A DNA stretch of 64,000 nt from Rubellimicrobium rubrum (GTDB lineage Bacteria; Pseudomonadota; Alphaproteobacteria; Rhodobacterales; Rhodobacteraceae). This document shows, one piece after another, positions 1 through 8,947 of this stretch. Location of the stretch: contig NZ_VDFU01000002.1 in assembly GCF_006152115.1 (NCBI RefSeq), forward strand, positions 124,001 through 188,000. Reading direction: 5' to 3'. Made by a program: the position numbers and the translations under genes. The notes below the pieces were generated by a model. That model was not told where the DNA came from. It did no database searches and saw nothing but the letters and a program-made list of their open reading frames with translations. Position 1 is the first letter of the stretch. Each line of letters opens with the position of its first letter.

Positions 1-423
1 CTGCAGCACCCAGATCGTCGGCACGACGGCGGGCGGGATCATCAGCCCCGCCAGGACCAGCGCCATGACAATGCCATTGAGCCGCGACCGTCGCCGCTGG
101 AGCACGTAGCCCACCATCGCAGCCAGCACGATCAGCAGCGCCACCGCCCCCACGGTGATGACCGTGGAGTTGAAATAGGCCAGGAGCAGCATGTAGTTGC
201 GCTCGGAGATCACGTCCCGGAAGTTCTGCCAGGCCTGCCATTCGCTGGGCCAGGCAAAGTTCAGGCGGCTGGCGTCCCGCCGGTTCTTCACGGCCTGGAG
301 CGCGATGAACAGGAACGGCACCACGAAGACAACAAAGGCCACGGCCATGGCCAGCGCGCCCGTCACGATGGGGCGCCACTTGGTCGGGCGTCGGCGCGGG
401 CGGCGGGCAGACATCGCGGTCAC
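1..423 (-). CDS. Sugar ABC transporter permease, MalG-like (partial)
   Basis: This is the N-terminal ~140 residues of an inner-membrane permease of the binding-protein-dependent sugar (CUT1) type; the rest lies beyond base 1. A basic cytoplasmic start rich in Arg is followed by a first membrane segment (about residues 20-40), a periplasmic stretch with the motif NRRDASRLNFAWP that is typical of MalG-like permeases, and two further hydrophobic segments. I chose the GTG at 423 because a GGGAGG sits 7 bases upstream and it makes a GTGA overlap with the stop of the MalF-like gene; an ATG at 414 is the alternative. It should pair with the neighbouring MalF-like subunit. The substrate is inferred from the adjacent rhamnosidase, not from the permease itself. 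Confidence 0.85.
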   Translation of the reverse strand, partial: MTAMSARRPRRRPTKWRPIVTGALAMAVAFVVFVVPFLFIALQAVKNRRDASRLNFAWPSEWQAWQNFRDVISERNYMLLLAYFNSTVITVGAVALLIVLAAMVGYVLQRRRSRLNGIVMALVLAGLMIPPAVVPTIWVLQ

Positions 424-1343
424 AGGTCCACCTCCCGCCGGTTGAACCACCAGGTCAGCGGCAGCACCACGAGCGCGATGATCCCGAACAGGATCACGTT
501 CCCCGCCGTGGCGAGGCCATAGAAGCCCGCCTGGTACTGCTTGTAGATGACGGACGCGATCACGTCCGAGGAGAAGCCGGGCCCGCCCCCGGTCATGGCC
601 CAGATCAGCTCGAAGTAGCGCAGGCCGCCGATCAGGCTCAGCGTGACCACCGTCACCGTGGCGGGCCGCACCAGCGGCACCGTTACCCGCCAGAACAGCT
701 GCCACCGCGTCGCCCCGTCGATGCGCGCGGCCTCGTAGTAGTCGGCTGGGATCGACACGATCCCGGCCATGAAGATCACCGTGGCCAGACCGACGCCCTT
801 CCACACATCCACCAGCGCGACCGAGACGAGCGCGAGCGACGGGTTGGTGATCCAGCCGGGCCCGTCGATGCCCACCGCCTCCAGGGCCACGTTGATGACG
901 CCCTTGGTCGGATGCATCATCGCCTCGAAGGCGAAGCCCACGCCGATGGTGGACACCAGCACCGGAAAGAACACCAGCGTCCGCAGCGTCCCGCGAAACA
1001 GGATGTTCCCCGTCAGCAGCACCGCGAGCAGCAGCCCCAGCACCGTCTTCAGCCCGCTCGTCAGCGCCCCATAGATCAGCGTGTTGACGACGCCTTGGAC
1101 GAGGAACGGCTCGCGGAAGAACTGGCGGAAGTTCTCAAAGCCGATGAACTCGGCCTCGAACAGGGTCCAGCGGGTCAGGCTGAACCACAGGCTCGCCACC
1201 GTGGGCAGCAGGAACAGCGCCCCGTAGATCACCGCCGCCGGCAGGAAGAACCATGTGGGATAGGGCGAGCGGCGGCGGGTTCGCCCAGGCGCCCGCCCCT
1301 GAAGACGGACGTCGGCGGAGGACAGACCGACGCCCGCCGCCAT
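420..1343 (-). CDS. Sugar ABC transporter permease, MalF-like
   Basis: A 307-residue inner-membrane permease of a CUT1-type sugar ABC importer. Six hydrophobic segments are visible, starting with one around residues 30-50 (YPTWFFLPAAVIYGALFLLP). The cytoplasmic EAA coupling loop is clear (YYEAARIDGATRWQLFWRV), the surface that docks the ATPase. The start at 1343 sits in a TGAGATG junction with the binding-protein gene and has a GAGGG 8 bases upstream; a longer in-frame start at 1397 would run deep into that gene and is unlikely. It forms an operon with the binding protein (2-bp gap) and the MalG-like gene (4-bp overlap). No ATP-binding subunit is present in the window. Confidence 0.9.
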   Translation of the reverse strand: MAAGVGLSSADVRLQGRAPGRTRRRSPYPTWFFLPAAVIYGALFLLPTVASLWFSLTRWTLFEAEFIGFENFRQFFREPFLVQGVVNTLIYGALTSGLKTVLGLLLAVLLTGNILFRGTLRTLVFFPVLVSTIGVGFAFEAMMHPTKGVINVALEAVGIDGPGWITNPSLALVSVALVDVWKGVGLATVIFMAGIVSIPADYYEAARIDGATRWQLFWRVTVPLVRPATVTVVTLSLIGGLRYFELIWAMTGGGPGFSSDVIASVIYKQYQAGFYGLATAGNVILFGIIALVVLPLTWWFNRREVDL

Positions 1344-1344
1344 C

Positions 1345-2625
1345 TCACCAGCCCTCGAGCCCGAGCTGCTGCGCCTGCTTGACCACGTCCTGGTCATACA
1401 GCGCCGCCGCCTCGGCCGCCGAACGGATGCCCGATCCGACCTCCACGGTGATCTGCTCCAGCGCCGGGCCCTTGATGGGCGACAGGAACTCCAGCGCGGG
1501 CGCGGTGCGGCCTTCGCCCTCGAAGTAGGGCAGCATGTCCGCCACCGCGCGCGGCACGTCGGCCGGAAGCTCGCAGCCCTCGATCAGGAAAGGCCCCGTC
1601 GCTCCGATCGTGTCGAGGATGACCTGACAGGCTTCGGGGCTACCCGCGAAGTTAACGAAGTCCTTGGCGATGTCGGTGTGCTCGCCGCCCTTGGGCACGT
1701 AGATGGCCGACAGGTACCAGACCGTCAGGCCGTTGGGCGCGCCTTCGGGGCCGGGCTGGGCGAAGAAGCCGACGTTTTCCAGGCTCTCGGGATAGGTCTG
1801 CTGGATCGCCCCGATGGAGAAGGTCAGCATCGGGTAATGCGCGGCCTCGCCCTCGGCCACCATGCGCAGCCCATCGTCGTAGGTCGCGGCGCCGAAGTCC
1901 TCGTTCCACCAGCCCTTGTCGAAACCTTCCTGGAGGTGCTCGAAGCCTCGCATCGCGGCGGGCGTGTCGGCGTACTTGGCCTGGTTCGCGGTGTAGCGCT
2001 CGGCAAAGTCCGGCACCTCGGCCTGCACGTTGAAGTAGTCCGCCAGCATGAACAGCTGGGACGTCCAGGTCTCGCCGTAGGTCTGGGCGACCGGGACGCG
2101 GCCCGCTGCCTTGATCTTCTCGTTGTTGGCGGCGAACTCCTCCCAGGTCGTCGGGACGGACAGGCCCAGTTCCTCGTAGATCGGGATGTTGTACAGGATG
2201 CCGCCGCCCATCGCCGCCTGTGCAGGCACGCCATAGACCTTGCCGTCCGAGCCGGTCACCACCGGCTTGAAGCCGTCCAGCACGCCCGTCATGGCCGGCA
2301 GGTCGTCCAGCGGCTCAAGCGTCTGGGTCGGGTTCAACGCCTGGAACAGCGACCCGGCGTTGTACAGGAACACGTCCGCCATCTCGCCGGTGGCGAGGCG
2401 CGTCTTGATGATGTTGTCGCCCTCGGCCCCGCCCGGCCGCTGCTCCACCTCGATGGAGACCTCGGGGTGCTGCTCCATGTAGGCGGCGGCCAGCGCCTCG
2501 GCGACGGCCACCGTGTCGGGGCTGTTGTCCACGAGATAGACGAGGCTCGCCTCCTGCGCGAACGCGCCCGAGGCCAGCGTCGAAAGCGCCGCCGCAAGCG
2601 CCGCGCTCGGGATCATCCTGGTCAT
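1345..2625 (-). CDS. Sugar ABC transporter substrate-binding protein
   Basis: A 426-residue periplasmic solute-binding protein of the MalE-like family. It has a Sec signal peptide (MTRMIPSAALAAALSTLASG, cleavage expected after AFA near residue 23). The mature part shows features of the family: SPDTVAVAEALAAAYMEQHP at the first lobe and a GGGILYNIPIYEELGLSVPT strand-helix near the hinge. A GGAGGAG lies 6 bases before the ATG at 2625, which decides the start; an ATG three codons later is less well placed. It sits between the GH78 gene (50-bp gap) and the MalF-like permease. The ligand is inferred to be a rhamnoside or rhamnose-containing oligosaccharide from context only. Confidence 0.9.
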   Translation of the reverse strand: MTRMIPSAALAAALSTLASGAFAQEASLVYLVDNSPDTVAVAEALAAAYMEQHPEVSIEVEQRPGGAEGDNIIKTRLATGEMADVFLYNAGSLFQALNPTQTLEPLDDLPAMTGVLDGFKPVVTGSDGKVYGVPAQAAMGGGILYNIPIYEELGLSVPTTWEEFAANNEKIKAAGRVPVAQTYGETWTSQLFMLADYFNVQAEVPDFAERYTANQAKYADTPAAMRGFEHLQEGFDKGWWNEDFGAATYDDGLRMVAEGEAAHYPMLTFSIGAIQQTYPESLENVGFFAQPGPEGAPNGLTVWYLSAIYVPKGGEHTDIAKDFVNFAGSPEACQVILDTIGATGPFLIEGCELPADVPRAVADMLPYFEGEGRTAPALEFLSPIKGPALEQITVEVGSGIRSAAEAAALYDQDVVKQAQQLGLEGW

Positions 2626-2675
2626 TCGTTCTCCTCCGTTGGTCTGTTGTCGCGCGGGTTGGCCCCGCTTGTCCG

Positions 2676-5003
2676 TCACGTGATGGTGAAGCCGATCTCG
2701 TGGGTGCCGGGGCCAAGCGTCAGCGGCCCCATCTGCGCCACGCCGCCCAGCGTCACCTGCTCGCGCCCGCGTGGCGCGAACGTCGCCTCGCAGCCATCGG
2801 GCAGCGTCACACGGTAGGTCACGCGGTGGCCCTCGATCCGCCACTCCGCTGCGACCTCGCCACTGGGGCTTTCGTGCCGCGCCGACACATGGCCCAGTTC
2901 GCGGATCACCACGGGGTCGAGGTCCAGCTTCGCGAAGCCCGGCCCCTCCTCGCTCCGCCGCAGGCCGGCGACCCCCTCGAACAGCCACTGGCAGACCGCG
3001 CCATAGGCGTAGTGGTTGTAGCTGTTCATGCCCGGATTGAAGAGCGTGCCGTCCGGGGCAATGGCGTCCCAGCGCTCCCAGATCGAGGTGGCGCCCATCT
3101 TCACCTGATACAGCCAGCCGGGCACGCGTTCGTTCAGGAACACCTTTCCGGCAAGATCGTGCATCCCGTACTTGGTCAGCGCAGGCAGCAGCGCGGGGGT
3201 CCCGATGAAGCCCGTCCCGATCCGGCCGTCGGTCTCCTCCACCACCCGGCGGAACTGGCGCGCGGCGGCCTCCCGATGCTCCTCGGGCACGAGGTCATGG
3301 AGCAGCGACAGCGCGTAGGAGGTCTGGTCGCCGTAGCCCACTCGTCCCGCGGGCGTGATGAACTCGCGGGCGAAGGCGGCCTTGATCGCCTCGGCCCGCG
3401 CAGCCAGCCGCTCCGCTTCCTCTGTTTCGTCCAGCAGCCCCGCGATGCGCGCCACGAGGTCGGTCGAGATGAAGTGGTAGATCGTCGCTGCCGCATCGTC
3501 GCCGATGGTCGGCGCGGCCTTCTGGTTGTCCTTCTGGCCCGGCTGCGCCTGCGGCTGGAGCCAGTCGCCAAAGGTGAAGCCCTTGCCGCCCCAGACCGGG
3601 TTCGGCGTGATGATCGGGCCATCCGAGATCGACCACAGGTAATCGAGCCACCGGACCATCGCACCGAAACATTCCCGCAGCACGTCCGTGTCGCCGTAAT
3701 GCATGTAAAGCTGCCAGGGGATCACCACGATGGCGTCGCCCCAGCCCGTCGAGCCTGCCCAGTCGCCCCGCCCCGGCACCGGATGGAGCCGCGTGGGATC
3801 GGGCGAGAAGTGCGGCACCGCCCCGTCCGGCCTTTGGTCCGCCATCACGTCGCGCAGGTACTTCCGCAGGATCGCCTGGCTGTCCGCGAGCCAGCAGGCC
3901 GTTCCCGCGAACACCTGTGCGTCCCCGGTCCAGCCCAGCCGTTCGTCACGCTGCGGGCAGTCGGTCGGCACCTCGACGAAGTTTGCGCGCTGCGACCAGA
4001 CGGTGTTCATCACCAGCCGGTTCACCAGCGGATGCCCGCATTCGAAGACCCCCGTCTGCTCGGGCACGGAGGAGATCGGCACGCTCTCGATCGCGGTGAC
4101 GCGGGCCTTCCCGGTCACCGTCACCCTAGCGTAGCGGTAGCCCATGAAGGTGAACATGGGCGCATAGGTCTCGGGCCCCTCCCCCTTCAGCACGTAGTCC
4201 AGCGCCGCCCGCGCGCTGCGGTAGTTGCGGTTGTCCCACTGGCGGTTGGGACCGAGCTGCTCCGAATGCTCCACCAGCAGGCTGGCCTCGGCCTCGCCCT
4301 CCACGGTGAAGCGCACATAGCCGCCGACGTTCTGGCCGAAGTCGTAGACCGTCGCGCCGCCGTCCTCCCACTGATCCACCGGGGTCAGGGCGGCCATCTC
4401 GCGCACCGGGGGCGCCTCGTGCGGGACCAGAAGGCCCGTGTCGAAAGCCAGAACCTCGACCCCGTGGGTCTCCTCGGGGGTGACGCGGGCGTCCACGCTC
4501 TCGCCGTAGTAGATGCCGCTCTGCCGGATGGGCAGGAGGCCGCCGCGCCAGGAGTCGTCGGTCTTCAGGATCACCGCGCCGCCCGTCTCCAGCTCGGCCA
4601 AGGCGCCGATGCGGTCGCCCCAGCAGTTCAGGATCGGCCGCTCGTGGCCCCACATCATCTGCGACCGCCACCAACCGTCGCCCAGCCAGATCTCCAGCCG
4701 GTTCGTGCCCTCGCGCAGGAGATGGGCCACCGGATAGGACTGAAAGGCGATACGGTCGTCGTAGCAGGTCCAGCCGGGGGTCAGCAGGTCCTCGCCCACG
4801 CGCTGCCCGTTCAGGAAGGCGCGGTAGACCCCCTGGGCCGAGACGAAGAGCCTCGCATCCTCCGGCACCGCATCCAGCGCGAACTCCCGCGACACGAAGG
4901 AAGCCGGCGTGCCCACGCCCCCGTCCGACAGCGGCGCGATCATCGCGCCGACCCATGACCGCGAAGCCGCATGGGCCTGGGGCCGAGCCGCCAGATCCTT
5001 CAT
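2676..5003 (-). CDS. GH78 alpha-L-rhamnosidase-like glycoside hydrolase
   Basis: A 775-residue enzyme of glycoside hydrolase family 78, which removes terminal alpha-L-rhamnose by inversion. The N-terminal beta-sandwich carries YRAFLNGQRVGEDLLTPGW, typical of the Bac_rhamnosid_N domain (about residues 45-110). The central region has YDFGQNVGGYVRF. The (alpha/alpha)6 catalytic domain carries the hallmark DCPQRDERLGWTGDAQ near residue 350, which contains the acidic residues conserved in GH78, and WERWDAIAPDGT further on. No signal peptide is evident, so it probably works in the cytoplasm on imported glycosides. The start at 5003 has GGAGGAG 2 bases before the ATG, tight but the strongest Shine-Dalgarno in the area. 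It is the first gene of a minus-strand operon with the sugar transporter, divergent from a LacI regulator that probably controls it. Confidence 0.88.
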   Translation of the reverse strand: MKDLAARPQAHAASRSWVGAMIAPLSDGGVGTPASFVSREFALDAVPEDARLFVSAQGVYRAFLNGQRVGEDLLTPGWTCYDDRIAFQSYPVAHLLREGTNRLEIWLGDGWWRSQMMWGHERPILNCWGDRIGALAELETGGAVILKTDDSWRGGLLPIRQSGIYYGESVDARVTPEETHGVEVLAFDTGLLVPHEAPPVREMAALTPVDQWEDGGATVYDFGQNVGGYVRFTVEGEAEASLLVEHSEQLGPNRQWDNRNYRSARAALDYVLKGEGPETYAPMFTFMGYRYARVTVTGKARVTAIESVPISSVPEQTGVFECGHPLVNRLVMNTVWSQRANFVEVPTDCPQRDERLGWTGDAQVFAGTACWLADSQAILRKYLRDVMADQRPDGAVPHFSPDPTRLHPVPGRGDWAGSTGWGDAIVVIPWQLYMHYGDTDVLRECFGAMVRWLDYLWSISDGPIITPNPVWGGKGFTFGDWLQPQAQPGQKDNQKAAPTIGDDAAATIYHFISTDLVARIAGLLDETEEAERLAARAEAIKAAFAREFITPAGRVGYGDQTSYALSLLHDLVPEEHREAAARQFRRVVEETDGRIGTGFIGTPALLPALTKYGMHDLAGKVFLNERVPGWLYQVKMGATSIWERWDAIAPDGTLFNPGMNSYNHYAYGAVCQWLFEGVAGLRRSEEGPGFAKLDLDPVVIRELGHVSARHESPSGEVAAEWRIEGHRVTYRVTLPDGCEATFAPRGREQVTLGGVAQMGPLTLGPGTHEIGFTIT

Positions 5004-5052
5004 CTCTCCTCCCTTCCCGGCGCATGCCCTTTGCGGATCGGCCGGGGATGTG

Positions 5053-5077
5053 TATCGTTCTACGTATATCGTTCTAC
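5053..5077. promoter_or_regulatory. Direct repeat in the GH78/LacI divergent promoter region
   Basis: Two perfect copies of TATCGTTCTAC lie at 5053-5063 and 5067-5077, 14 bp apart, around a TACGTA palindrome. The region is AT-rich compared with its surroundings and sits between the GH78 start (5003) and the LacI start (5152). It is a candidate operator or part of overlapping promoters. The repeat is seen directly; its role is inferred. Confidence 0.45.
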
Positions 5078-5151
5078 AGCTTTCGATTCCGTGCAATGGA
5101 AATCTTCGGCGCCGCGCGTTAACCCGCTGCGACCGCCAAGCCAGGACCCCG

Positions 5152-6192
5152 ATGTCGCCCAAGGACAGCCCCGCGCCGACGACCCCCGTGACGACCCGCG
5201 TCACCATCCGCACCGTGGCGCAGGACTCCGGCGTGTCGGTTGCCGCCGTGTCCAAGGTGCTGCGCAACGCCTATGGCGTGAGCGACGCCCTGCGCGCCCG
5301 CGTCACCACTTCCATCGAGCGGCTGGGCTACCGTCCCAATGTCGCCGCCCGCGGCCTGCGGGGCCAAAGCTTCACGCTCGGCATCCTGCTGACCGAGTTG
5401 ACGAACCCCTTTCTCGCGCAGGTCGTCGATGGCGTGGCCGAGGTTGTGGACCCGTCGGGCTACAAGGCGATGATGGCGGTCGGCCGGACCGACGTGTCGC
5501 TCGAAATCCGCCTGATCGAATCCATGGTGGACGCGCGCATGGACGGCGTCCTGCTCATCGCGCCGCTGCTCGGCTCCAAGGTCATCGAGCGCTTCGCCCG
5601 CCAGATTCCCACGGTGGTGATCGGCCACCACGAGCCCACCGCGACCCTGTTCGACACGGTGAACGGCGACGACCGGCGGGGCGGCCGCTTGGCCGTGGAA
5701 GCGTTTGTCCAACACGGCCATCGCGACATCGCCATGCTGTCGCTGACCCAGCCCCTCGGAGAAGGCCGCAACGTGAGCGACCTGCGCGAGGAAGGCTACC
5801 TTGCGGCCATGCGCGACGCCGGGCTGTCCGACCGCGCCCGCATCCTCCGCGTCATCCCTCCCAACCAGGACTCGGGCATCGGGGGGATCGCAGCCATCCT
5901 GGCCGCGCCAGACCGGCCCCGCGCCCTGTTCTGCTGGTCGGACCTCCATGGCGTGCAGGTCCGCAACCTCGCTCACCGGATGGGCATCGCCGTTCCCGAC
6001 GAACTGGCGATCCTGGGCTACGACAACACCAGCGTCGCGGCCCTGCCACTCGTGGACCTGTCCAGCATCGACCAGGACGGGCGCGGACAAGGCATCGCCG
6101 CGGCCCGTGCCCTTCTCGGCCGGATCGAGGGCCGCCGGGACCCGACCCACCTCCTGCTGCCCCCCCACCTCGTTGCGCGGGGCAGCGCCTGA
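5152..6192 (+). CDS. LacI-family transcriptional regulator
   Basis: A 346-residue regulator. The helix-turn-helix spans about residues 18-65 (VTIRTVAQDSGVSVAAVSKV, then YGVSDALRARV and the hinge RLGYRPNVAARGLRG). The periplasmic-binding-protein-like effector domain follows from residue 70 (LGILLTELTNPFLAQVVDGV) to the end. Length is normal for the family. It is divergent from the GH78 and sugar ABC operon and 148 bp from it, so it most likely represses that operon and releases on a rhamnose-derived inducer; the effector is not visible from sequence. The ATG at 5152 gives the usual short N-terminal tail; the reading frame continues upstream to 4909 but would then overlap the GH78 gene and the promoter region. 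Confidence 0.9.
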   Translation: MSPKDSPAPTTPVTTRVTIRTVAQDSGVSVAAVSKVLRNAYGVSDALRARVTTSIERLGYRPNVAARGLRGQSFTLGILLTELTNPFLAQVVDGVAEVVDPSGYKAMMAVGRTDVSLEIRLIESMVDARMDGVLLIAPLLGSKVIERFARQIPTVVIGHHEPTATLFDTVNGDDRRGGRLAVEAFVQHGHRDIAMLSLTQPLGEGRNVSDLREEGYLAAMRDAGLSDRARILRVIPPNQDSGIGGIAAILAAPDRPRALFCWSDLHGVQVRNLAHRMGIAVPDELAILGYDNTSVAALPLVDLSSIDQDGRGQGIAAARALLGRIEGRRDPTHLLLPPHLVARGSA

Positions 6193-6195
6193 GGC

Positions 6196-8181
6196 TTAGC
6201 TGCCGAGTTGGTCCACAGGCAGCGAAAGCGTCACCCGCAGCCCTTCGGGCCACCAGTCCTGCCCCAGGGTACCGCCCAGCTGATCCTCGACGGTCCGCTG
6301 CGCGAGCCGCGACCCGAAGCCCGCACGGCGCGGCGGCACCACAGGGGGTCCGCCGGACTCGCGCCATTCCAGATCGAGCCGACCCTCCCCGACCGTCCAG
6401 GTCAGGTCGAGACGGCCATGAGCGACCGACAGCGCACCGTATTTTGCGGCGTTGGTGGCCAGCTCGTGCAGGACCAGCGCCAGCCCCGTCGCGGCGCCGG
6501 GGCCCAGCGACACGGGCGGCCCGCCCAGGCCCAGGTACTCGCCCACCGGACGGTGGGGGGCCAGCACGGCGGCCGCGACCTTCTGGAGGCACACGGCCTC
6601 GGTGCCGGCGCTGCCCACCACGGCGGCCTGGATGAGGTCGTGGGCACTCGCCAGCGCCCCCAGACGCCCCGTCAGCACCCGCGCCATCTCGACCGAGGTC
6701 CGGGTAGTCCGCGCCGTCATCGCCACCATGCCGCCCGCGATGGCGAACAGGTTCTTCACACGGTGGTTCAGCTCCCGCACGAGAAGCTGGCGGCCGTCCT
6801 CGACCCGCCTGCGGTCGGTGATGTCCTCGATCACCGCCACGGCATGGTCGGGGGTCCCGTCCGGCCGCCGCACAAGGCCCACGGACAGGTTCACCCAGAC
6901 CTGTCCCCCGTCCGGCCGCAGATAACGCTTTTCGACCGTGTAGGTGGCCATCTCGCCCGCGACCAGCGCGGTCAGGCTGGCCCGGTCCCGATCCTTATCC
7001 TCGGGAAGGGTGATGTCGCCGAAGTTCCTCCCGATGAGCCAGTCCCGGTCGTGGCCGGCGATGGTGCAGAACCGGTCGTTCACTTCAAGGAAGATGCCGT
7101 CCAGGCCCACCCGGGCCACCCCCACGGCCGCCTGCTCGAACAGGGCGCGGTAGTTGGCCTCGCTCACGCGCAGGGCGTCCTCGGCCTCCTTGCGGGCGGT
7201 GATGTCGGAATGCGCGCCCACAAGGCGCAACGGACGCCCGTCACCGTCGTGCTCGATCTCGGCCAGTGCGCCGATCCAGCGCACGGCCCCGTCGCTCGGG
7301 CGGATGATGCGGTATTCGAAATCATAGCTCGTCAGCCCTTCGGCCACGGCCTCCAGGAACATCCGCTCGGTCCGGGTCCGGTCGTCGGGGTGGATCCGCG
7401 CCACCCAGTCCTCGTGGCTTTCGTTCCAGGACTCGGGCGGCAGGCCATGGATGGCCAGGTATTCGGGCGAGCAGCGGCTGCGGTTGCCGTCGCGCAGGTC
7501 CACCTCGAAGCCGCCGATCCGCCCGACCCGCTGCGCGCGCACGAGATCCGCCGTCCGTTCGCGCAACCGCGCCTCCGAGGCCACCAGGGCCGCCTCGGCC
7601 ACGCGGCGCTCCTCCTCGCGATAGCGGGCGGCGGTAATCTCGGCATCGCGCTCGGCCAAGGCGCGGCGCAGCTCCAGCTCGGTCATGACATGCCGGGCCA
7701 GCGTCCTGAGAAGCCGCGCCGGGCGCTCGTCCAACCCGTCGGGGCGCGGCACCGTATCGAAGATGCAGACCGTGCCCAGCGGCACCCCTTCGGGCGTCAA
7801 CAGCGGCGCCCCGGCGTAGAAGCGCACCCCAGGCTCGCCTGTCACGAAGGGGTTCTGGGCAAAGCGCGGGTCCTGCGCCAGATCGGGCACGACGAACAGC
7901 CCGCTGTCCTGGATGGCATGCCGGCAGAACGAGGTTTCCAAAGGCAGGTCGCGCGACCCGACCCCGATCTCGGCCTTGAGCCAGTGGCGGTCCGCCGTGA
8001 TGAACCCCACCATGGCCACCGGCGCTTCGCAGATGTCCGCTGCCAGGCGTGCGACCTCATCGAACAGGGTCTCGCGCTCGCTCCCCAGGATGGAATAGCG
8101 GTTCAGCGCCCGGAGCCGCTCCTCCTCGGACCAGCTCGGCTCTCCTCCGACCCCGGTCATCGTGGAGGGCATGTCCTCCAT
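6196..8181 (-). CDS. HWE-family sensor histidine kinase with GAF and two PAS domains
   Basis: A 661-residue kinase without membrane segments, so a cytoplasmic sensor. In order: a GAF domain (about 25-155), a short coiled coil rich in Glu/Arg/Ala (about 165-215), PAS 1 (215-335), PAS 2 (345-460), and the HWE kinase core. The phospho-acceptor box ELNHRVKN (His near 473), the N-box VLHELATNAAKYGAL and a WRE motif (the W and E of HWE) are all present. Neither PAS carries the NCRFLQ box of LOV domains, so blue-light sensing is not supported. No response regulator is adjacent. The ATG at 8181 is preceded by GGAG; a GTG seven codons upstream (8202) is possible. It converges with the LacI gene with only 3 bp between stops. 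Confidence 0.88.
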   Translation of the reverse strand: MEDMPSTMTGVGGEPSWSEEERLRALNRYSILGSERETLFDEVARLAADICEAPVAMVGFITADRHWLKAEIGVGSRDLPLETSFCRHAIQDSGLFVVPDLAQDPRFAQNPFVTGEPGVRFYAGAPLLTPEGVPLGTVCIFDTVPRPDGLDERPARLLRTLARHVMTELELRRALAERDAEITAARYREEERRVAEAALVASEARLRERTADLVRAQRVGRIGGFEVDLRDGNRSRCSPEYLAIHGLPPESWNESHEDWVARIHPDDRTRTERMFLEAVAEGLTSYDFEYRIIRPSDGAVRWIGALAEIEHDGDGRPLRLVGAHSDITARKEAEDALRVSEANYRALFEQAAVGVARVGLDGIFLEVNDRFCTIAGHDRDWLIGRNFGDITLPEDKDRDRASLTALVAGEMATYTVEKRYLRPDGGQVWVNLSVGLVRRPDGTPDHAVAVIEDITDRRRVEDGRQLLVRELNHRVKNLFAIAGGMVAMTARTTRTSVEMARVLTGRLGALASAHDLIQAAVVGSAGTEAVCLQKVAAAVLAPHRPVGEYLGLGGPPVSLGPGAATGLALVLHELATNAAKYGALSVAHGRLDLTWTVGEGRLDLEWRESGGPPVVPPRRAGFGSRLAQRTVEDQLGGTLGQDWWPEGLRVTLSLPVDQLGS

Positions 8182-8433
8182 GGTCTCCGCTCCGTTGCAC
8201 ACAAGCTGCAGCCTAGACGGGATGTCATCCTTCGGCCAGCGGTTTGGTCGGCCGGGACTTCGCAGGCGGCCTCCGTTCCATCCCCTCGGTGGGGCACGCC
8301 CCGCGATGGCGGCCCGTCCAGCCGTTCACGAGGCCGGACCGATCGCGACCCCGTGGCTGGGGCATGGACTTCGGACGCGCCTTGAGAGAAGCCTCGGCGT
8401 CAAAGGGCAGCCCGCCACGCGCCAAGGGGGAAC

Positions 8434-8763
8434 ATGGACATCCTGGCATTCTTCCACGTCGACAGCGCGCACGAGCTCGCCTGGGTCGGCGTAGGCTTCC
8501 TCGCCCAGATCCTGTTCGGCGGGCGCTTCGTCCTCCAGTGGTTCCGGTCCGAACGCGCGGGCGAATCCGTGATCCCCGTGGGCTTCTGGTGGCTGTCGCT
8601 GACCGGGGGGATGCTCATGTTCGCCTATGCGATCTATCGCTGGGATCCGGTCTTCATGATGGGCCAGGGCCTCGGGCTCATCGTGTATGCCCGCAACCTT
8701 GCCCTGATCCGCAAGGCCGCCCAGCGGGACAACGTCGCCGGAGCTGTGCCGGGCGAACGCTGA
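8434..8763 (+). CDS. Small membrane protein, LpxB N-terminal-domain-like
   Basis: A 109-residue protein resembling the lipid-A-disaccharide-synthase N-terminal domain family, found alone or fused to glycosyltransferases. It has three hydrophobic segments (about 14-30, 48-64, 72-90) and the conserved stretches GGRFVLQWFRSERAGESVIP and FWWLSLTGG. The family is thought to act in lipid or undecaprenyl-linked sugar transfer, but this gene has no glycosyltransferase next to it in the window, so its partner is unknown. Start supported by AAGGGGG 2-3 bases before the ATG. A 184-bp gap separates it from the methionine aminopeptidase gene. Confidence 0.75.
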   Translation: MDILAFFHVDSAHELAWVGVGFLAQILFGGRFVLQWFRSERAGESVIPVGFWWLSLTGGMLMFAYAIYRWDPVFMMGQGLGLIVYARNLALIRKAAQRDNVAGAVPGER

Positions 8764-8947
8764 TCCGGCCAAGGCCGCGTGCGCGGGTCGGGACCCCGCC
8801 CCGTCGTGCAGGATGCATTCTCCGGGCCCGGTAAGGCTTGCCGAAGGATGCTCCGGCAACCAGATGCGGGGTTGCGGGACAGGCCCACCCATCGGTGCTA
8901 AAGCCGCGTGACCCCTTTGCCCTGCACGCCACGGTCGAGACACGGAC

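Noticed and set aside
2700-4958. Plus-strand open frame of 752 codons opposite the GH78 gene
   Set aside because: GH78 on the other strand has clear family motifs; this frame has none.
5081-5100. TTTCGATTCC resembling a tRNA T-loop
   Set aside because: No acceptor stem, anticodon stem or D-arm can be built around it; it is part of a promoter region.
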